Positions 8,010 through 16,398 of a DNA stretch of 64,000 nt are shown piece after piece. Location: contig NZ_JABJRA010000003.1 of assembly GCF_013155365.1 (NCBI RefSeq), positions 340,844 through 404,843 of the forward strand. The letters run 5' to 3'. The translations under genes and the position numbers were made by a program. The notes beneath the pieces were generated by a model that saw only the letters and a program-made list of their open reading frames with translations, was not told where the DNA came from and did no database searches. Each line of letters opens with the position of its first letter. Position 1 is the stretch's first letter. This stretch comes from Nocardioides sp. zg-DK7169 (lineage in GTDB: Bacteria > Actinomycetota > Actinomycetes > Propionibacteriales > Nocardioidaceae).

Positions 8010-8774
8010 GTGGATCGAGTCGACTGGACCTCTTGGCGTGCCGTGCTGTTCGACCTCGACGGGGTGGTGACGCCGACCGCCGAGGTTCACATGCGTGCCT
8101 GGAGCGAGATGTTCAACGCCTTCCTGACCAACGACGCCCCGGCGCTGCCGGACGCCGCGTCCGCGGACCTGTCGGCGTACACCGAGGCCGACTACTTCGC
8201 GCACGTGGACGGCAAGCCCCGCTACGACGGCGTCCGCGACTTCCTGACCTCCCGTGGGATCACCCTGCCCGAGGGCACCAGCGAGGACCCGGGAACCGAG
8301 CTGACCGTGCGCGGTCTGGGCAACCGCAAGAACGACGCGCTCAACGCCGTCCTGCAGCGCGACGGCGTGACCGCCTTCCCCGGCTCGGTGGCGCTGCTGG
8401 ACCAGCTCCGCGACCTGGACGTGCCTCTCGCGGTGGTCTCCTCCTCCGCCAACGCCCCGGCGGTGCTCGCCGCGGCAGGGCTCACCGACCGCTTCCGCAC
8501 CGTCGTCGACGGCTCGGTCGCGGCCGAGCTCGGGCTGCCCGGCAAGCCGGCCCCCGACACCTTCGTCCACGCCGCCGAGGTCCTTGGCGCCCCCGTGGAC
8601 GCCTGCGTCGTGCTCGAGGACGCCGTCTCCGGCGTCCGCGCCGGCGCGGCCGGCGGGTTCGGCCTGGTGATCGGCGTCGACCGGGGCGCCGGCTCCGAGA
8701 CGCTCACCGCTGCGGGCGCCGACCTGGTCGTGCCCGACCTCGCCGACCTCGTCACGCGGGAGGACGCCCGATGA
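8010..8774 (+). CDS. HAD-family phosphatase/beta-phosphoglucomutase-like
   Basis: A 254-residue HAD subfamily IA protein. The nucleophile motif FDLDGVVTP is at residues 14-22 (Asp15, Asp17), motif II is VVSSSANAP, motif III is the GKPAPD lysine segment and motif IV is VLEDAVSGVRAG. It overlaps the following GH65 gene by ATGA, the widespread pairing in which a phosphorylase releases beta-glucose 1-phosphate and a HAD beta-phosphoglucomutase converts it to glucose 6-phosphate. The GTG at 8010 is used because it begins just before the HAD core; the reading frame is open further upstream, across the end of the HNH gene. Mutase versus phosphatase activity is an inference from context. Confidence 0.9.
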   Translation: MDRVDWTSWRAVLFDLDGVVTPTAEVHMRAWSEMFNAFLTNDAPALPDAASADLSAYTEADYFAHVDGKPRYDGVRDFLTSRGITLPEGTSEDPGTELTVRGLGNRKNDALNAVLQRDGVTAFPGSVALLDQLRDLDVPLAVVSSSANAPAVLAAAGLTDRFRTVVDGSVAAELGLPGKPAPDTFVHAAEVLGAPVDACVVLEDAVSGVRAGAAGGFGLVIGVDRGAGSETLTAAGADLVVPDLADLVTREDAR

Positions 8775-11278
8775 ACCCGCGCGAGCAGTCCAAGAACCCG
8801 ATGGACCGCGGCCGCTTCCCCGCGGACCCGTGGCGCCTGGTCGAGACCCAGCACCGCGCCGACGACCTCGGCACCACCGAGACCCTCTTCAGCGTCGGCA
8901 ACGGCTACCTCGGCATGCGCGGCAACCCCGAGGAGGGCCGCGACGCCTACGCCCACGGCACCTTCATCAACGGCTTCCACGAGACCTGGCCGATCCGGCA
9001 CGCCGAGTCCGCCTTCGGCTTCGCGCGCACCGGCCAGACGATCGTCAACGCCCCTGACGCCAAGCTGATGAAGCTCTACGTCGACGACGAGCCGCTGATC
9101 CTCGGCACCGCCGACCTCGAGCACTACGAGCGCAGCCTCGACTTCCGCGACGGCGTCCTGCGCCGCAGCCTGATCTGGCGCACCCCCTCGGGCAAGCGCG
9201 TGCAGGTGGAGTCCACCCGCATGGTGTCCATGAGCCAGCGCCACCTCGCCGTGCTCACCTTCGAGGTCACCATGCTCGACGGCGACGCCCCGCTGGTGAT
9301 CTCCTCGCAGCTGCAGAACCGCCAGGACGGCGAGGACGAGTACCACGTCCCGGCCGCCTCGATGGGCGAGGCCACCGACCCGCGCAAGGCCGGCGGCTTC
9401 GACCAGCGGGTGCTGCTGCCGCGCGCCGCGCACGCCGACGAGCGGCGGATGCTGCTGGGCTACCAGTGCGCCCGCTCCGGCATGACCATCGCCGTCGCCG
9501 CCGACCACCGCCTGGAGACCCCGGACGAGCACGAGGTGATCGTGCGCGCCGACGACGACCTCGCCAAGATGGTGATCCGGATCGAGGCGCGCCAGGGCAG
9601 CACGGTGCGCCTGGAGAAGCTGGTGACCTACCACACCTCCCGCGGCGTGCCGGTCCGCGAGCTCAGCGAGCGCTGCGAGCGCACCCTCGACCGCGCCGGC
9701 GGGCACACCGTGGCCGAGCACCTCGCCGAGCAGCAGCGCTGGTACGACCAGTTCTGGGAGGCCGCCGACGTCGAGGTCGCCACCGACGACGCCACCCAGC
9801 AGGCGATCCGCTTCAACCTGCTCACCCTGGCCCAGGCCTCGGCGCGCGCCGACCGCCAGGGCGTCCCGGCCAAGGGGGTGACCGGATCGGGCTACGAGGG
9901 CCACTACTTCTGGGACTCCGAGATCTACGTCGCCCCGTTCCTCACCTACACCCAGCCGCACCTCGCGCGGAACCTCATGCACTTCCGCACCCGGATGCTC
10001 CCCGCGGCGCGCGCCCGGGCCCGGGAGATGGCGCAGAGCGGCGCGCTCTTCCCCTGGCGCACCATCAACGGCGAGGAGGCCTCGGCGTACTACGCGGCCG
10101 GCAGCGCCCAGATGCACATCAACGCCGACATCGCCTACGCCCTGCTCCAGTACGTCACCGCGACCGACGACATCGGGTTCCTCGTCCGTGACGGCATGGA
10201 CCTGCTCGTCGAGACCGCCCGGATGTGGACCGAGCTGGGCTTCTGGCGCACCAACGGCGGCGACCCGACGTTCCACATCCACGGCGTCACCGGCCCCGAC
10301 GAGTACACGACGGTGGTCAACAACAACCTGTTCACCAACGTGATGGCGCGCTTCAACCTCGACGCCGCCGCCCGCGTGGTGGAGGCGATCCGCGAGCGCC
10401 GCCCCGAGGACTACGAGCGCCTCGTGCACCGCCTCGGCGTCAAGGACGACGAGGTCGCGGAGTGGCGTCGCTGCGCGGACGGCATGTCGATCCCCTTCGA
10501 CGAGGGCCTCGGCATCCACCCGCAGGACGACTTCTTCCTCGACCGCGAGGTGTGGGACCTCTCCCGCACCCCCGACGAGCTGCGTCCGCTGCTGCTGCAC
10601 TACCACCCGCTGGTGATCTACCGCTTCCAGGTGCTCAAGCAGGCCGACGTGGTGCTGGCGATGTTCCTCCAGGGCGACCGGTTCACCCCGGAGCAGAAAC
10701 GCGCCAACTTCGAGTACTACGACCCGATCACCACCGGCGACTCCACCCTGTCGGCCGTGGTCCAGGCGATCATCGCGGCCGAGGTGGGCTACGAGGACGT
10801 CGCGATGGACTACTTCCGCCAGGCGCTGTACGTCGACCTGGGCAACCTGCACCACAACACCGTCGACGGCATGCACATCGCCTCGGCCGGCGGCGTGTGG
10901 AGCGCGCTCGTGTTCGGCTTCGCCGGGATGGGCGACCGCCGCCGGCGGCTGCGCTTCGACCCGCGCCTGCCCCGCGACTGGCCCGCGATGCGGTTCCGGA
11001 TCCGCTGGCACGGCACCCGGCTGCTCGTCGAGCTCACCCAGGACGCCATCACCTTCACGATGCTGGAGCCCGGGGACAAGCCCGAGGTGTCGGTCAACGT
11101 GCGCGGGGACTACTACACGGTGAGCGCCAAGGAGCCCGTGCGCGTCCCGCTCGATCACCAGGGCCCGCGGGTCCCCGGCCTGCTCGGTAACCGCCCGCAG
11201 ACCGGCGGCATCCGCGCCGACGGCACGCGCATCACCGCCGGCGTCCCGGAGCCGATGGTCTTCGACGAGGAGCCCTAG
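8771..11278 (+). CDS. Glycoside hydrolase family 65 phosphorylase
   Basis: An 835-residue GH65 enzyme, the normal length for the family, which phosphorolyses alpha-linked glucose disaccharides (maltose, trehalose, kojibiose or nigerose) to beta-glucose 1-phosphate plus glucose. An N-terminal beta-sandwich (about 1-270, with ETLFSVGNGYLGMRGN) precedes the (alpha/alpha)6 barrel. The general-acid Glu is residue 511 in GVTGPDEYTTVVNNN. KQADVVL and the phosphate-binding region (GNLHHNTVDGMHIASAGG) are present. Translation is coupled to the HAD mutase upstream by ATGA. The substrate cannot be decided from motifs alone. Very high GC at third positions matches the neighbours. Confidence 0.92.
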   Translation: MNPREQSKNPMDRGRFPADPWRLVETQHRADDLGTTETLFSVGNGYLGMRGNPEEGRDAYAHGTFINGFHETWPIRHAESAFGFARTGQTIVNAPDAKLMKLYVDDEPLILGTADLEHYERSLDFRDGVLRRSLIWRTPSGKRVQVESTRMVSMSQRHLAVLTFEVTMLDGDAPLVISSQLQNRQDGEDEYHVPAASMGEATDPRKAGGFDQRVLLPRAAHADERRMLLGYQCARSGMTIAVAADHRLETPDEHEVIVRADDDLAKMVIRIEARQGSTVRLEKLVTYHTSRGVPVRELSERCERTLDRAGGHTVAEHLAEQQRWYDQFWEAADVEVATDDATQQAIRFNLLTLAQASARADRQGVPAKGVTGSGYEGHYFWDSEIYVAPFLTYTQPHLARNLMHFRTRMLPAARARAREMAQSGALFPWRTINGEEASAYYAAGSAQMHINADIAYALLQYVTATDDIGFLVRDGMDLLVETARMWTELGFWRTNGGDPTFHIHGVTGPDEYTTVVNNNLFTNVMARFNLDAAARVVEAIRERRPEDYERLVHRLGVKDDEVAEWRRCADGMSIPFDEGLGIHPQDDFFLDREVWDLSRTPDELRPLLLHYHPLVIYRFQVLKQADVVLAMFLQGDRFTPEQKRANFEYYDPITTGDSTLSAVVQAIIAAEVGYEDVAMDYFRQALYVDLGNLHHNTVDGMHIASAGGVWSALVFGFAGMGDRRRRLRFDPRLPRDWPAMRFRIRWHGTRLLVELTQDAITFTMLEPGDKPEVSVNVRGDYYTVSAKEPVRVPLDHQGPRVPGLLGNRPQTGGIRADGTRITAGVPEPMVFDEEP

Positions 11279-11309
11279 CCTCTCGCTCCCGACGAACCGT
11301 CCCGGTCGG

Positions 11310-12800
11310 TCAGCGCTGGCCGGCCGGGCGGGGGTCGGCCGGCGGCTCCGGCTCCGGCTGCGAGGGCGGAACCTCCTCGTCCAGCACCGCGGGGTACGTC
11401 GGGGGGCAGTACAGGACGTACTCGGGGCTGATCGGGTCCTCCTCCAACCACTCCTGGCAGCGCTCGGCCTCCTCGGCGTAGCGCTCCCGCGCGCGCGTCT
11501 GCGCCTCGACGAGGTCGGTGCGCGCCTGCTCGGCGGCCCGCCACTCCTCCATCGCTCGCTCGTAGTCGGCCCAGTCCGCGGCGATCTCGTCCCAGGCCAG
11601 CGACACCCGGGCCACCTCGTCGGCGTAGGAGCGGTACGCCGCGACCGCGTCGACGTACGCCGCGTAGTCGACCCAGTAGTCGAGGACCTCGCGCTGCCAG
11701 CGCGCGCCGTCCTCGACCAGGGCGGCGCGGGTACGCCGCAGCGCGTCGGTGTTCACCGCCCGGACCTCCTGCTCGACGTACTCCGGCTCCATCGTGGCGG
11801 CGAAGTCCCACCCGCACCCGGGGCCGGTGGGGTCGGGGATCCGCTGCCGGGCCATCGCCTCGGTGCGCTGCGGCTCGACGTCCGGCGGCAGCTCGGGGAA
11901 CGCCACCGGCTCGGGCAGCGGCGGCCAGACCGGGTGGCCCGGCTGAGCGGGCAGCACGACCGGCAGCACGGAGGAGGCGGGCCCGGGCACCTGGATCGCC
12001 TCGACGCCGCTGGCGCGCAGGTCGGCGGGCAGCTCGGGCCAGTCGACGGGCGTGGTGCGGACCGGCTCACCGCGGGTGCGACCGGTGAAGTCGGCGCCGG
12101 CGTGGACCTGGTTGCGCAACGCGCCGGCCGGCTCGGAGCCCTGCTCGGCGCAGCGCCCGGCCAGCTCGCGGGCCAGCACCTCGTCGAGGGCCGAGGCGGA
12201 CGCGTCGAGCGCCTCCCTCTCGGTGCCGGCCACGAAGGCGACCACGTCGCCGCGTCGCCAGGCCAGCACGTCGTACGCCGCGTCGGTGCCGGAGACCGCG
12301 AAGGCGTGGCCCTCCACCCCCAGCGGCACCTGCGAGACAACCTGCACCGAGAGCGCCGAGGGCGCGCAACCGGGGCCGTCCTCGACCATCCGGGCCAGCG
12401 CCGCGGCGCCGACGCCCGCGGGCCAGGCCGCCACGGTGGCCTGCACGTTGCTCTCCTCGACCAGGAACGTCTGCGACATCGCCACCGCCGGGGCGAGCTC
12501 GACGCACGAGAGGGGGTGCGGCACGCTGGCGGCGGTGAGCAGCTCGCCCTGCCGGTCCCAGTCCTCCGGCAGGCCCGCGAAGGTGCGGGTGAGCGCGCGC
12601 CACGCGGGCAGCGGGCTCTCCTCGACCACGCGGGCGTAGGCGACCGGGACCTCCCGAGCGACCTCCTCGCCGTCGTCGTCCCCGCCGCCGAGGCCGAGCA
12701 CCGGCAGCCCGAGCAGCAGCAGGCCGAGCGTGCACAGCACCGCGACCGCCGCGGCGGCGGCCGGTAGCACGTGGAAGGGGTTGCCCCGGTCGAAGCTCAT
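11310..12800 (-). CDS. Unknown membrane-anchored protein coupled to PBP
   Basis: A 496-residue protein of no recognised family. An N-terminal membrane anchor (residues 12-36, AAAAAVAVLCTLGLLLLGLP) is followed by an acidic segment (GGGDDDGEEV) and a large extracytoplasmic part. Residues 40-230 look like a globular domain containing several cysteines. Residues 330-460 are Trp/Tyr/Glu/Ala-rich and predicted helical with paired Cys (CQEW, YCPP). The last 30 residues are Pro/Glu-rich. Its ATG at 12800 overlaps the stop of the class A penicillin-binding protein by 4 bp, so co-translation is likely. A cell-envelope role is inferred from this coupling alone. Confidence 0.75.
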   Translation of the reverse strand: MSFDRGNPFHVLPAAAAAVAVLCTLGLLLLGLPVLGLGGGDDDGEEVAREVPVAYARVVEESPLPAWRALTRTFAGLPEDWDRQGELLTAASVPHPLSCVELAPAVAMSQTFLVEESNVQATVAAWPAGVGAAALARMVEDGPGCAPSALSVQVVSQVPLGVEGHAFAVSGTDAAYDVLAWRRGDVVAFVAGTEREALDASASALDEVLARELAGRCAEQGSEPAGALRNQVHAGADFTGRTRGEPVRTTPVDWPELPADLRASGVEAIQVPGPASSVLPVVLPAQPGHPVWPPLPEPVAFPELPPDVEPQRTEAMARQRIPDPTGPGCGWDFAATMEPEYVEQEVRAVNTDALRRTRAALVEDGARWQREVLDYWVDYAAYVDAVAAYRSYADEVARVSLAWDEIAADWADYERAMEEWRAAEQARTDLVEAQTRARERYAEEAERCQEWLEEDPISPEYVLYCPPTYPAVLDEEVPPSQPEPEPPADPRPAGQR

Positions 12801-15193
12801 CGACCACCGCCCGGGCCGCGCCGGCGCTCGCTTCCGCCCGCGGGCAAGGAGCGGAGGTCCAGGGAGGTCTCGGACCCGGCGGTCAGGGTGAGGCGCACCG
12901 AGGCGCCGCGCCCCACGGCTGTCCCGGCCGCGGGCTCCTGCTCCGCGACGTGGTCGGGGTCCCCGTCGGCGGAGTCGCTGGGCCGCTCGCGCACCCGGAC
13001 CTCGAAGCCGGACGCGGCCAGCAGGGTGACCGCCTGGTCCACGCCCATGCCGACCACCGAGGGCACGGCGGTGTTGACCAGCACCGCCCCGGCGCCCTGG
13101 ATCGGCGGGAAGTCCTCGACCGGCAGCCCCTCGTGGACCGCGTCCATGGTGCGCCGCCAGACCGGTCCCGCGCCGGTGCCGCCGTAGAGCACCGAGTGGT
13201 AGTAGCCGTGGGCGTAGACGCCGGTCAGCGGGTGCGCCTGGCCCCCGCGCGGGTCGCCCACCCAGACCGCGGCGGCGTACTGCGGGGTGTAGCCGGCGAA
13301 CCAGACGGCCGCCGCGTCGTCGGTGGTGCCGGTCTTGCCGCCCGCGGGCCGCCCACCGGCCAGGCGCACCGACTGCGCGGTGCCTCCGGAGTCGAAGGGG
13401 GCGCGGAGCACGTCGGAGACCTGCACCGCCACCGCCGGGCTGATCGCCTGGTGGCAGTCGCCGTCGGGCACCGCCACGGACTCGTCCGTGGTGACATCAC
13501 GCGCGGAGAGGATCAGCACCGGGTCGCAGCGCATCCCCCGGGCCGCCAGGGTCGCGTACGCCGTGGCGAGCTGGAGCGGGGAGCTCTCGAACGCCCCGAG
13601 GGTGATCGACCCCTCGCGCCCGCTGAGGTCGTCGGGGATCGAGGTCAGGCCGAGACGCCGGGCCACCGCGGCGGTCTCGCGCACGCCCGCGTCGGCGACC
13701 ATCTGCACGAAGTAGGTGTTCACCGAGCCGCGCATCGCGCCGTAGGCGTCCAGCACGCCGTGCCCGCGACGGTCGTCGTTCTTGTAGCCGCCCTCGGGGG
13801 CGTCGAGCCCGTCGACCTGCAGGCCGTTGGGGGTGTCGTAGGGGGTGCGCACGCTCATCCCCGCCTCGAGCGCCGCGGCCAGGGTGATCGGCTTGAAGGT
13901 GGACCCGGTCTGGAACTCGCTGGTGGCGTAGACGACCTGGGTGCGCGAGAGGTCCTCGTCGTCCTCGGGGCTGCCGAAGGTGCGGTTCTGCGCGATCGCC
14001 ACCACCCGCCCGGTGCCCGGCTCCATCACCGCGACCGCGGAGCCGACCCGGTTGCTGCGCCCGAAGCCGTCGTCGACCGCGGCCTGCGCCGCCCGCATCG
14101 CCTCGGGGTCCAGCGCCGTGCGGATCACCAGGCCGCCCGCGTTGAGGCGGTTCTGGCGCTCCTCGCGGGTCGCGCCGAACTCCGGGGAACGCAGCACGTG
14201 CTCGATCAGCATCGCGCAGTAGAAGGGGAACTCCGAGGCCGCGCACCCCGAACGGGGTCGCGACTCGCGCAGCGGGGTGGGGTGGCGGCGCAGCTGCTCG
14301 AAGCGGTCACGCTCGAGGAACCCCTCGGCGACCATCCGGGCCATCACCACGTCGCGGCGCTCCCGCGAGCGCCGCGGGTGGGCGAGCGGGTCGTACGCCG
14401 AGGGCGACTTCAGCATCGCGACCAGGGTGGCGGCCTGCTTCACGCTCAGGTCGGCGGCCGGGACGGAGAAGTAGCGCCGGGCCGCCGCCTCCACGCCGTA
14501 CGCGCCGTTGCCGAGGTAGACGACGTTGAGGTAGGCCTCGAGGATCTCATCCTTGGAGTAGCGGCGCTCCAGCTCGCCGGCGAGCTTGAGCTCGGCGATC
14601 TTGCCGCCGAGGGTCGAGGCCTTGGCGACGCGGCGCTCGTCGTCGGTGGTGGCGTTGAGGATCCGCAGGTTCTCCACCAGCTGCTGCGACAGTGTCGAGG
14701 CGCCCTGCAGGTCCGAGCCGACCACGTTGTTGACCAGGGCGCGGGCGATGCCGCGCAGGTCGACCGCGCCGTGCTCGTAGAACCGGCTGTCCTCGGTGGC
14801 GAGCAGCGCCGCGACCATGTGCGGGCTGATGTCGGCCAGCCGGGTGGCGACCCGGTTCTCGGTGAACAGCTGGCCCCACTGGCGCCCCTCACCGTCCAGC
14901 AGCACCGTGCGCTGCTTGGCCTGGATCGGCGGCAGCTCGGCGCCGATGCCGTCCCAGGCCCGGATCGCGGTCTGGGCCGTGCCGCCCAGCACCAGCGTGA
15001 AGGGCAGCAGCGCCAGGCAGGTGACCAGGGTGAGGCAGGCGACCACGACGCCGGCGGAGCGGGCCAGCGGCCCGGCCGCGGGTCGCGGCGGGTGCCGGTC
15101 CACCTCGACCAGGAGGTCGTCGAGCCCCGTCGGGGCGTCGGGTCGCTCGGGGGACCCCTGCGCGGGGGGCTCCTCGGGTCCGGGTCTGTTCAC
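12797..15193 (-). CDS. Class A penicillin-binding protein with PASTA domain
   Basis: A 798-residue bifunctional peptidoglycan synthase. Order: acidic/Pro cytoplasmic tail, one membrane span (about 48-70), GT51 glycosyltransferase (about 95-290; catalytic Glu in ATEDSRFYEHGAVD, then GASTLSQQL and YLNVVYLGNGAYGVEAAARRY), and a transpeptidase domain with SxxK (GSTFKP, about residue 430), SxN (GSVNTYF) and KTG (GGKTGTT, about 619). One PASTA domain follows (about 705-770, VPSVVGMGVDQAVTLLAASG). This matches the PonA-type enzymes of actinobacteria. It is the first gene of a two-gene unit with the unknown membrane protein at 11310. PASTA domains usually sense peptidoglycan fragments or beta-lactams. 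Confidence 0.95.
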   Translation of the reverse strand: MNRPGPEEPPAQGSPERPDAPTGLDDLLVEVDRHPPRPAAGPLARSAGVVVACLTLVTCLALLPFTLVLGGTAQTAIRAWDGIGAELPPIQAKQRTVLLDGEGRQWGQLFTENRVATRLADISPHMVAALLATEDSRFYEHGAVDLRGIARALVNNVVGSDLQGASTLSQQLVENLRILNATTDDERRVAKASTLGGKIAELKLAGELERRYSKDEILEAYLNVVYLGNGAYGVEAAARRYFSVPAADLSVKQAATLVAMLKSPSAYDPLAHPRRSRERRDVVMARMVAEGFLERDRFEQLRRHPTPLRESRPRSGCAASEFPFYCAMLIEHVLRSPEFGATREERQNRLNAGGLVIRTALDPEAMRAAQAAVDDGFGRSNRVGSAVAVMEPGTGRVVAIAQNRTFGSPEDDEDLSRTQVVYATSEFQTGSTFKPITLAAALEAGMSVRTPYDTPNGLQVDGLDAPEGGYKNDDRRGHGVLDAYGAMRGSVNTYFVQMVADAGVRETAAVARRLGLTSIPDDLSGREGSITLGAFESSPLQLATAYATLAARGMRCDPVLILSARDVTTDESVAVPDGDCHQAISPAVAVQVSDVLRAPFDSGGTAQSVRLAGGRPAGGKTGTTDDAAAVWFAGYTPQYAAAVWVGDPRGGQAHPLTGVYAHGYYHSVLYGGTGAGPVWRRTMDAVHEGLPVEDFPPIQGAGAVLVNTAVPSVVGMGVDQAVTLLAASGFEVRVRERPSDSADGDPDHVAEQEPAAGTAVGRGASVRLTLTAGSETSLDLRSLPAGGSERRRGPGGGR

Positions 15194-15250
15194 GATGGCC
15201 CTATCCTGCGGCCCGGGGACGCGGAGCGGGGACGGGTTCCGCCATCCGGG

Positions 15251-15484
15251 TCATCTCCCCTCGCCCCAGTTCGCGATCAGGGCGGCGACCGGTGGGATCA
15301 CGGCGGCCACCGCGGACATGACGACGGCCGCGGGCACCGAGACGAAGCGGACCAGGTTCCAGGCCACGACGATCAGCAGCACGCAGGTCCCCATCAGCGC
15401 GAAGTACCACCGCTGGCGGCGCCGTTGGCGCGCGCTCTGCGGCTCCTGCGCGTCGGTGACGCGCGAGACGGGACGTCGGCTCAT
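15251..15484 (-). CDS. DUF3099 small membrane protein
   Basis: 77 residues: a basic N-terminus (MSRRPVSRVTDAQEPQSARQ) and two hydrophobic helices (WYFALMGTCVLLIVVAWNLV and AAVVMSAVAAVIPPVAALIA). The RYFxLMGTC...PPVAAxxAN pattern is that of DUF3099, a conserved actinobacterial membrane protein of unknown role. The ATG at 15484 gives the family length. It lies 57 bp upstream of the PBP start on the same strand and may share its transcript. Confidence 0.8.
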   Translation of the reverse strand: MSRRPVSRVTDAQEPQSARQRRRQRWYFALMGTCVLLIVVAWNLVRFVSVPAAVVMSAVAAVIPPVAALIANWGEGR

Positions 15485-15533
15485 CCTCCCAGCGTGACGC
15501 ACCGGACGCGATCGCGCACGGGGGCGCGCGGGG

Positions 15534-16235
15534 TCAGCCGGACGGCGGGAGCGTCGGCTCGGTCGGGAACGTCCCGCCGTGGGGGGTGTCCGCGGACGGC
15601 GTCGTCTCGGAGGGGACGGTGCCCGAGGTGTCGTCGGAGGAGCCGTGCGGGTCGGCGGACCCGGTGGGCGACGGCGGGATCTGGTCCCCGGGGTGGTCCG
15701 AGGGCGGAGGGGTGCTCGGCGGGTCGCTCGGGGTCGGGACGGAGGTCGCGGTCGGGTCCGGCGCCTGGGTCGGCGGCGTCGTGGCGCCGGTGCTGCCGGC
15801 GTCGTCCCCGGGACCGGTGGTGTCGCTGCCGCCGTCCGGGCCGTCCGCGGGACCGCCGCCCGTGTCCACGACGTCCGTCGTGTCCACCGCGTCGACCGCG
15901 TCCTGCAGCGCCGTGGCGAGCCGGGCGGCGACGGCGAGGGCGGCGTCCGGGACACCGCCGAAGAGCAGCCCGAGGCTCGAGCCGGAGCCGATCGGCAGAC
16001 CGTCCGGGCCGAGCCCGGGTGCAGCCGCGGCGTCGCTCCCGGAGCCGGGACGCGAGGTGCCGCCGTCGACGGCCTGCCCGGCACGTGCCTGCGCGGAGGC
16101 CGAGGCCTCCCGCGCCGACGTCGCCGCGAGGGTGTCCGAGTGCTGCTCCGCGTGTCGGGGTACCGCGAGCACGACGGCGGTGGCGACCGTGACGGCCGCG
16201 AACGCCGCCAAGGGACGCGCGTGCTCCGACTTCAC
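15534..16235 (-). CDS. Secreted Pro/Ser/Thr-rich low-complexity protein
   Basis: A 233-residue product from the GTG at 16235. Its N-terminus is signal-peptide-like (MKSEHARPLAAFAAVTVATA, then VVLAVPRHA). An Ala/Gly-rich middle contains GLLFGGVPDAALAVAARLATAL. The last 110 residues are almost entirely Pro, Ser, Thr, Asp and Gly (PPTQAPDPTATSVPTPSDPP style), typical of a disordered or glycosylated wall-spanning segment. The frame is open 29 codons further upstream, but the signal-like start favours 16235. No catalytic domain or family was recognised, and no sorting signal is visible. Confidence 0.6.
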   Translation of the reverse strand: MKSEHARPLAAFAAVTVATAVVLAVPRHAEQHSDTLAATSAREASASAQARAGQAVDGGTSRPGSGSDAAAAPGLGPDGLPIGSGSSLGLLFGGVPDAALAVAARLATALQDAVDAVDTTDVVDTGGGPADGPDGGSDTTGPGDDAGSTGATTPPTQAPDPTATSVPTPSDPPSTPPPSDHPGDQIPPSPTGSADPHGSSDDTSGTVPSETTPSADTPHGGTFPTEPTLPPSG

Positions 16236-16351
16236 CCGAGTGCTCCTGCCGCCGGCCCCCCGAGGACGCGCGGGAGACTTGTCTGGACCTCCACGGTACG
16301 CCGAACCCGGCGCCCGCGGCACATTTGCGTCCTCAGGCCCGTCGCCGGCCC

Positions 16352-16382
16352 GTCCGCCGCCCCCACGCCGGGGCCGGCGGAC
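16352..16382 (-). terminator. Hairpin downstream of jetC
   Basis: GTCCGCCG (16352-16359) pairs with CGGCGGAC (16375-16382), with additional GC pairing possible in the 15-base loop. It lies 17 bp beyond the stop codon of the jetABC operon (minus strand) and before the gene at 15534. No U-run. Confidence 0.45.
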
Positions 16383-16398
16383 AGCTCGGACGGACGTC

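Noticed and set aside
8222..11158. A 978-codon open frame antisense to the GH65 gene
   Set aside because: Its translation is His/Val/Gly-rich with no domain, as expected for the complementary frame of high-GC coding DNA. The GH65 frame on the other strand has full family motifs.
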